A DNA stretch of 47,386 nucleotides. Origin: Anaerotruncus colihominis (GTDB lineage Bacteria > Bacillota > Clostridia > Oscillospirales > Ruminococcaceae). Position 1 is the stretch's first letter. The number at the start of each line of letters is the position of its first letter. The stretch covers positions 305-47,690 of the forward strand of contig NZ_VIQT01000013.1 of the NCBI RefSeq assembly GCF_010206195.1, given 5' to 3'. Shown here piece after piece: positions 43,277-47,386 of this stretch. The notes below the pieces were generated by a model that worked only from the letters and a program-made list of their open reading frames with translations, searched no databases and was not told the DNA's origin. The translations under genes and the position numbers were made by a program.

Positions 43277-43320
43277 ATAGCCCCGCGCCGCCGCAAATGC
43301 GGCGGCGCGGGGCTATTTTT
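43277..43320. terminator. Bidirectional terminator
   Basis: An 18-bp stem (ATAGCCCCGCGCCGCCGC and its inverse) with an AAAT loop lies between the converging DUF3343 and lipoprotein genes, with T runs on both sides. Confidence 0.88.
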
Positions 43321-43336
43321 ATGAATCGGCCTGCCT

Positions 43337-44074
43337 CTATGCCTGCGGCAGTGTAAAGCTCTCGTCAATGCGGAAGGTCGCAGCGACCCGGCGGGCAATA
43401 TCGTCGACGGAAGGCGTCATCCCCTCGCCAAAATCCGTTGCATAGACAATCACCGGGAAACGCAGCCCCATGAGAAAGTATGCCGTCTGATGCGCAGTGC
43501 GTCCATCGTCCGCGGTGCGGTCAAATGAAACGACATAAGTTGTGCTGGCCGCTCCATTCCAAACGGAGTAGGCCACGTTTTCGGGGCTGCGCGGCGGCAA
43601 ATAGTCCGCTTCGATATATTCAAAAAAGCTGTCCTGGACAGCAGGGTCGGCATAATCGACGCCCTCCTGCGGCTCGGTCGGCATGATCTCAACAACCACA
43701 TTTGACGGCTGCGACGCGATATCCGCGGACGCATCCGTAAAGAACATGGCGGTATACGAACCCATTTCGCCGTATTCCTTCCAGCCGGCCGGAATCTCAA
43801 AGGTGAACGGGCCACTTGTAAAGGTCTGCGTCTGCCAGGATGCCGCCGGGGCCTGGGAATCATCGATCTCAATCGTAGTGCCCACGTCCGGAAGAGTATC
43901 CTCCGCACCGGCTGGCTGCGAAGCGGCGTCCACAGCGCCTGAGGAAGCGGTTTCACCCATACTGGAAGCCGCGGCGGACGGCGCGGCCTCGGACGGCGCA
44001 GGCGCCGTGCCTGCCCCGCACCCTGCCGTCAGGAACAGGCAGGCGGCCATGAAAGCTGTCAGCAATCGTTTCAT
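43337..44074 (-). CDS. Putative lipoprotein with low-complexity linker
   Basis: About 245 residues. The signal peptide MKRLLTAFMAACLFLTAGC ends in a lipobox Cys (LTAGC), so it is lipid-anchored outside the membrane. A Ser/Ala/Pro-rich linker (about 22-80) leads to a domain of about 150 residues (QTFTSGPFTFEIPAGWKEY, then a PsbP/PsaA-like beta fold) of unknown role. I place the start at ATG 44074, behind GGAG. It overlaps the stop of the ABC-F gene, so the two are probably one transcript. Confidence 0.85.
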   Translation of the reverse strand: MKRLLTAFMAACLFLTAGCGAGTAPAPSEAAPSAAASSMGETASSGAVDAASQPAGAEDTLPDVGTTIEIDDSQAPAASWQTQTFTSGPFTFEIPAGWKEYGEMGSYTAMFFTDASADIASQPSNVVVEIMPTEPQEGVDYADPAVQDSFFEYIEADYLPPRSPENVAYSVWNGAASTTYVVSFDRTADDGRTAHQTAYFLMGLRFPVIVYATDFGEGMTPSVDDIARRVAATFRIDESFTLPQA

Positions 44075-45678
44075 TTCACATTCTCCTGTTCTTTTTTCCA
44101 CTCTCTGTATTCATCATATGTCATTGTACGATCTGTAATACTTCCGTCCATATGGATTTCAATGATCCGGTTCGCAATCGTCTCAATGAATTGATGGTCC
44201 TGCGATGTAAACAGCACAATCCCTGGAAAATCAGTCAGACCATTGTTGACGGCTGTGATCGATTCCAGATCGAGGTGATTTGTCGGCTGGTCAAGCAGCA
44301 GTACATTCGCGCCGGTGAGCATCATGCGCGAAAGCATACAGCGCACCTTTTCGCCGCCGGACAGCACCTTGACCGGCTTATATACATCATCCCCGGAAAA
44401 GAGCATCCGTCCAAGGAAGCCGCGCATAAAGGTTTCCGTATCGTCGGGCGAATACTGCGCGAACCATTGCAGCATTGTTAGTTCGCTGTCATTAAAGAAA
44501 GCGGAGTTATCTTTTGGAAAATAAGCCTGTGAGGTTGTCTGTCCCCATTTAAAGGTGCCGGCGTCCGGCTTCAGCTCCTCCGTCAGGATGCGGAAAAGCG
44601 CCGTCTGACCCTGTTCGTTCTCGCCCACAAACGCGATCTTATCTCCGCGGTTGACACGAAATGTCACCCCGTCAAGCACTTTGACGCCATCGATCGTCAT
44701 GGTGATTCCGTCCGTCTCAAGGATCTCTTTGCCCGGCTCGCGGTCGGGCTTGAAGGCGACCCACGGGTACCGCCGCGACGAAACCGGCATTTCATCGACC
44801 GTCAGCTTGTCAAGCAGCTTGCGGCGCGAAGTGGCCTGTTTCGATTTCGATTTATTCGCTGAAAAGCGTGCGATAAAGTTTTGCAGATCCTTGATCTGGT
44901 CCTCGCGGCGTTTGTTTTGATCCTTCATAATCTGCTGCATCAGCTTGGACGACTCATACCAGAAATCATAGTTGCCGACATACATACGCACCTGATTGAA
45001 ATCGATATCAACGATGTGCGTGCAGATGGTGTTGAGGAAATGGCGGTCGTGCGATACAACAATCAAGGTCCCTGGAAAATCGAGCAGGAAATCCTCAAGC
45101 CAATCGATCGATTTGATGTCGAGATTATTTGTCGGCTCGTCAAGCAGCAAAATATCTGGCTGGCCAAACAATGCCTGCGTCAGCAAAACCTTGACCTTGT
45201 CGCCGCCTTTGAGTTCGCCCATGGGCGTACCGTATAATTCGGGCGCGATGCCAAGCCCCTGCAAAATGCGTCCGGAATCGCTTTCCGCATCCCACCCGTT
45301 CATTTCGGCGAACTCGCCTTCCAGCTCGGCGGCGCGTGCGCCGTCCTCGTCGTTAAAATCCGGCTTTTCGTAAAGCGCGTCTTTTTCCTTCATCACTTCA
45401 TACAGACGCGGATTACCCATTATAACGGTATCGATGACCGGATATTCGTCATATTGGAATTGGTCCTGCTTGAGCACCGACATACGGCATTTTTTTGGTA
45501 TAGAAATTTCGCCGGTGGTCGGTTCGAGCTCCCCGGACAGAATTTTTAAAAAAGTTGATTTTCCTGCACCATTTGCGCCGATGATGCCATAGCAGTTGCC
45601 CGGCATAAACTTTAAATCCGCATTGGCGAACAGCTTTGTTCCGCCGAACATCAGGCTTACATTTGTGACTGTTATCAT
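44071..45678 (-). CDS. ABC-F ATPase with degenerate second nucleotide site
   Basis: A 535-residue soluble ABC-F protein, the class that acts on the ribosome (translation factors or antibiotic resistance). The first half has Walker A GANGAGKST (34-42), Walker B with LDEPTNNLD (179-187) and a modified signature (LKGGD). In the second half Walker A reads GENEQGQT (352-359) with Gln where the catalytic Lys should be, and Walker B reads LDQPTNHLD with Gln464 for Glu, though its signature LSGGE is intact. A charged linker (about 245-300) joins the halves. Start ATG 45678 with AGGAG upstream. The second-site changes are discussed separately; function on the ribosome is inferred. Confidence 0.9.
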   Translation of the reverse strand: MITVTNVSLMFGGTKLFANADLKFMPGNCYGIIGANGAGKSTFLKILSGELEPTTGEISIPKKCRMSVLKQDQFQYDEYPVIDTVIMGNPRLYEVMKEKDALYEKPDFNDEDGARAAELEGEFAEMNGWDAESDSGRILQGLGIAPELYGTPMGELKGGDKVKVLLTQALFGQPDILLLDEPTNNLDIKSIDWLEDFLLDFPGTLIVVSHDRHFLNTICTHIVDIDFNQVRMYVGNYDFWYESSKLMQQIMKDQNKRREDQIKDLQNFIARFSANKSKSKQATSRRKLLDKLTVDEMPVSSRRYPWVAFKPDREPGKEILETDGITMTIDGVKVLDGVTFRVNRGDKIAFVGENEQGQTALFRILTEELKPDAGTFKWGQTTSQAYFPKDNSAFFNDSELTMLQWFAQYSPDDTETFMRGFLGRMLFSGDDVYKPVKVLSGGEKVRCMLSRMMLTGANVLLLDQPTNHLDLESITAVNNGLTDFPGIVLFTSQDHQFIETIANRIIEIHMDGSITDRTMTYDEYREWKKEQENVK

Positions 45679-45762
45679 ATACAACTCCTATCAAATCAGA
45701 CAAACTTTCATGCGATATAAAGTATACCATGCTTTGCAGACGCACGCAATGCATAGAAAGCT

Positions 45763-46542
45763 TTATACCTGCCGTCTGCGCAGGATTTTCCAAAAATAAA
45801 CACCGATTCCAAATAGGAACAAAATGGAAATCCACTGTGAGGTTGAGAGGAATAAAAAATGTCCTCGCACGGCATCGCCGCGCCAAAACTCCAAAATAAA
45901 TCGGACACAGGCATACAGCGCCGCATAAAGAATCAGAGTGCCACCTGTTGGCTGCCGGTCGCGGGCACGGCGTTCATACAAAAGTAAGGCCGCACAGATC
46001 GCCAGATTACAAAGCGCCTCCACGAGCTGAACTGGAAACAAGGGTACACTGTTCGGGGCGGCCAGCGACTCTTTAAAAGCGACGCCCCAAGGCGTCTCAA
46101 CTCCCCAACAGCAGCCAGCCAAAAAACAACCGATACGTCCAAACGCATGAAAAAGCGGAAGCGCGGGCGCATAAAAGTCCGCGGCAGTACGCAGGCTGAG
46201 GCGATAACGGCGGCAATAAGCTGCCGCCGCCAAAAGCCCCCCAATCAAGCCGCCGTAAAATACATAACCACCTGAAAAAAGCAGCTCTATCGTCCGATAT
46301 GACCAATCGATTTGCGGAACCAACTGTATCAGCTCCGGAATGATTGTGATCAAATAGAGCGTTTTCGCGCCAATCATTGCGCCGATCGCCCCAAGCAAAA
46401 CAATATGCAGAGTATCGTCTGATGCAAATTGAAACCGGCCCCGCCTGGCGTATAAAAGAATGATAGCGGCAAGTAAGCCCAACATACACATCAGCCAATA
46501 CGATGGAATGTTATATTGAAAGATCCTGATAAATGGCAGCAT
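45763..46542 (-). CDS. lgt: Lgt-like prolipoprotein diacylglyceryl transferase
   Basis: A 259-residue, seven-span membrane protein of the Lgt family, which attaches diacylglycerol to the lipobox Cys of lipoproteins. HAFGRIGCFLAGCCWG carries the conserved Arg segment and IGAMIGAKTLYLI and YGGLIGGLL are typical. In the E. coli enzyme the corresponding HGG motif has an essential His; here it is YGG, as I recall for a clostridial subgroup. Whether it is the main Lgt or a variant cannot be told. Start ATG 46542, behind GAGGGAA. Confidence 0.88.
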   Translation of the reverse strand: MLPFIRIFQYNIPSYWLMCMLGLLAAIILLYARRGRFQFASDDTLHIVLLGAIGAMIGAKTLYLITIIPELIQLVPQIDWSYRTIELLFSGGYVFYGGLIGGLLAAAAYCRRYRLSLRTAADFYAPALPLFHAFGRIGCFLAGCCWGVETPWGVAFKESLAAPNSVPLFPVQLVEALCNLAICAALLLYERRARDRQPTGGTLILYAALYACVRFILEFWRGDAVRGHFLFLSTSQWISILFLFGIGVYFWKILRRRQV

Positions 46543-46560
46543 TCATATTCCCTCAAAAGA

Positions 46561-46588
46561 AAAACAGGCCGGTTATGCGGCCTGTTTT
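46561..46588. terminator. Terminator beside lgt
   Basis: An AAAACAGGCC/GGCCTGTTTT stem lies just upstream of the lgt start and downstream of the DUF4190 gene stop at 46676, ending that minus-strand unit. Confidence 0.8.
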
Positions 46589-46675
46589 GAATAGATCCCT
46601 TATCGCAAATCGAATCACAAAACCGACGGACAAATCCGCTTTATATACCCGCCGTGACCAATCAGACAAAGGATT

Positions 46676-46969
46676 TTAACCGAGTGTAGCTCCCATGGAA
46701 GCAACTGCGCCAATACACACTACACATGCAAGCAGCCAAAGCGTGGAAAGAATAAGAGCAATAATTGAACAAACCATACCGGCCGTAGCCAATCCGCGTC
46801 CCTGATCAGGGGCCAGTTCCTTGCGTGCACCTACACCCAAAACGATTCCAATGATACTTAAAATCATTGCGATCAGTGAACCATACCCAAACCAGAGCAC
46901 AACAAGAGAAACGATTCCGAGTACCAGAGAGGCTATCCCTTTGTTTTTAGCTGCATTGTTTTCCATCAT
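46676..46969 (-). CDS. DUF4190 membrane protein
   Basis: A 97-residue protein with two or three hydrophobic spans (ASLVLGIVSLVVLWFGYGSL, AMILSIIGIVLGVGARKEL, GMVCSIIALILSTLWLLACV), the DUF4190 pattern of small membrane proteins. Function unknown. GAGGAG lies five bases before ATG 46969; a second ATG follows directly. Stands alone between lgt and the 5S gene. Confidence 0.85.
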   Translation of the reverse strand: MMENNAAKNKGIASLVLGIVSLVVLWFGYGSLIAMILSIIGIVLGVGARKELAPDQGRGLATAGMVCSIIALILSTLWLLACVVCIGAVASMGATLG

Positions 46970-47056
46970 CCTCACTCCTCAAACAAATTATGCTTATGAT
47001 AACATAATATATATAGGGTGTCAACAATTTTCTATCATTTTCGACATGGAGAGAAT

Positions 47057-47086
47057 AAAAAAACTCCGCTTTCAGCGGAGTTTTTT
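47057..47086. terminator. Terminator of the 5S rRNA unit
   Basis: An AAAAAACTCCGCT/AGCGGAGTTTTTT stem lies three bases past the 5S 3' end on the minus strand. Confidence 0.9.
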
Positions 47087-47088
47087 AT

Positions 47089-47205
47089 GCTGGCAAAGAC
47101 CTATCTTTCCAGGCAGTCACCCGCCAAGTATTGTCGGCACAACTGAGCTTAACTGCTGTGTTCGGGATGGGAACAGGTGGGACCTCAGCGTAATAAATAC
47201 CAGCT
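47089..47205 (-). rRNA. rrf: 5S ribosomal RNA
   Basis: About 117 nt. On the minus strand it holds the conserved core CCCATCCCGAACACAGCAGT and closing stem GCTGG/CCAGC at the ends. No 23S sequence lies in the 100 bases upstream; a tRNA-Glu does instead, so the tRNA-5S order is seen but the larger operon is out of view. Confidence 0.95.
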
Positions 47206-47305
47206 ATGGAAACGACATATTTCACCGACGGAAGTACCCTTCCGCATCGCCTGCCGTAAAGGCTCTGTATATATCATCCACCGCCCCATGGACGGTCATG
47301 ACCTC

Positions 47306-47380
47306 TGGTGACCCGTGCGGGAATCGAACCCGCGTTACCGGCGTGAGAGGCCGGTGTCTTAACCGCTTGACCAACGGGCC
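47306..47380 (-). tRNA. tRNA-Glu (CTC)
   Basis: 75 nt with encoded CCA. Acceptor GGCCCGT pairs with ACGGGTC, the anticodon loop is CTCTCAC (anticodon CTC), and the T loop is TTCGATT in GCGGGTTCGATTCCCGC. It lies 100 bp upstream of the 5S gene on the same strand and is probably co-transcribed. Confidence 0.95.
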
Positions 47381-47386
47381 GTCTCG

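Overview
The window looks like a chromosome piece from a Gram-positive anaerobe of the class Clostridia, probably an Oscillospiraceae/Ruminococcaceae-type gut bacterium. The grounds are a GC-rich host background, clostridial-type tRNA and 5S sequences, the darA-holB-ricT-trmN6-rsmI block, a yedF-DUF3343 pair, and RicT/FemX-type proteins. This placement is inferred from gene content; no alignment could be run.

Region 1 (1-6545) is one end of an integrative conjugative element. It holds a VirD4-like coupling protein (cut by the window edge), a PcfB/DUF3801 protein and a RepA-like/DUF6017 protein on the minus strand. Next comes AT-rich cargo on the plus strand: a lone RelB/DinJ antitoxin, then an SF1 helicase overlapping a DUF2290 gene, a pair I recognise as a known phage-defence arrangement. 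A small excisionase follows. The element stops exactly at the 3' part of a tRNA-Arg(CCT) gene (6501-6545), which lacks its 5' half and is followed by a host terminator. No integrase lies beside the excisionase.

Region 2 (6546-17357) is chromosomal. It begins with a TIR-like/nucleoside-deoxyribosyltransferase-like protein of unknown role, followed by two small conserved genes. It ends in a five-gene plus-strand operon (SWIM zinc finger, HEAT repeats, MoxR AAA ATPase, DUF5682, VWA) with the same make-up as the E. coli yehLMPQ group.

Region 3 (17358-25760) has a secreted InlB-repeat protein divergent from an XRE regulator, with three operator-like repeats spaced exactly 31 bp apart. It continues with a metal-export operon (ArsR sensor, solo HMA chaperone, P1B ATPase) and a TPR plus TPR-SUFU gene pair. 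Region 4 (25761-32678) carries glgP-malQ, a small membrane protein, a phosphodiesterase and three linked genes of unknown function. Region 5 (32673-42193) is a long minus-strand run: rsmI, trmN6, ferredoxin, ricT, holB, darA, a PLP decarboxylase, FemX-like, QueG-like and two TrkA-type subunits. Region 6 (42200-47386) has yedF-DUF3343, a lipoprotein overlapping an ABC-F gene, an Lgt-like gene, a DUF4190 protein, 5S rRNA and tRNA-Glu.

Three families of dispersed repeats cut across this layout. (a) Cassettes of 42-bp tandem units plus C(T)6GA(A)6G hairpins occur at four loci; at three of them the hairpin arm supplies the last codons and the stop of the adjacent gene. (b) A 159-160 bp MITE-like element has 3-bp target duplications. 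(c) A paired-hairpin element shows compensatory changes between its two copies. The most unusual observation is (a): a repeat that caps genes with a common Phe-stop, and at one locus lies where tmk is expected.
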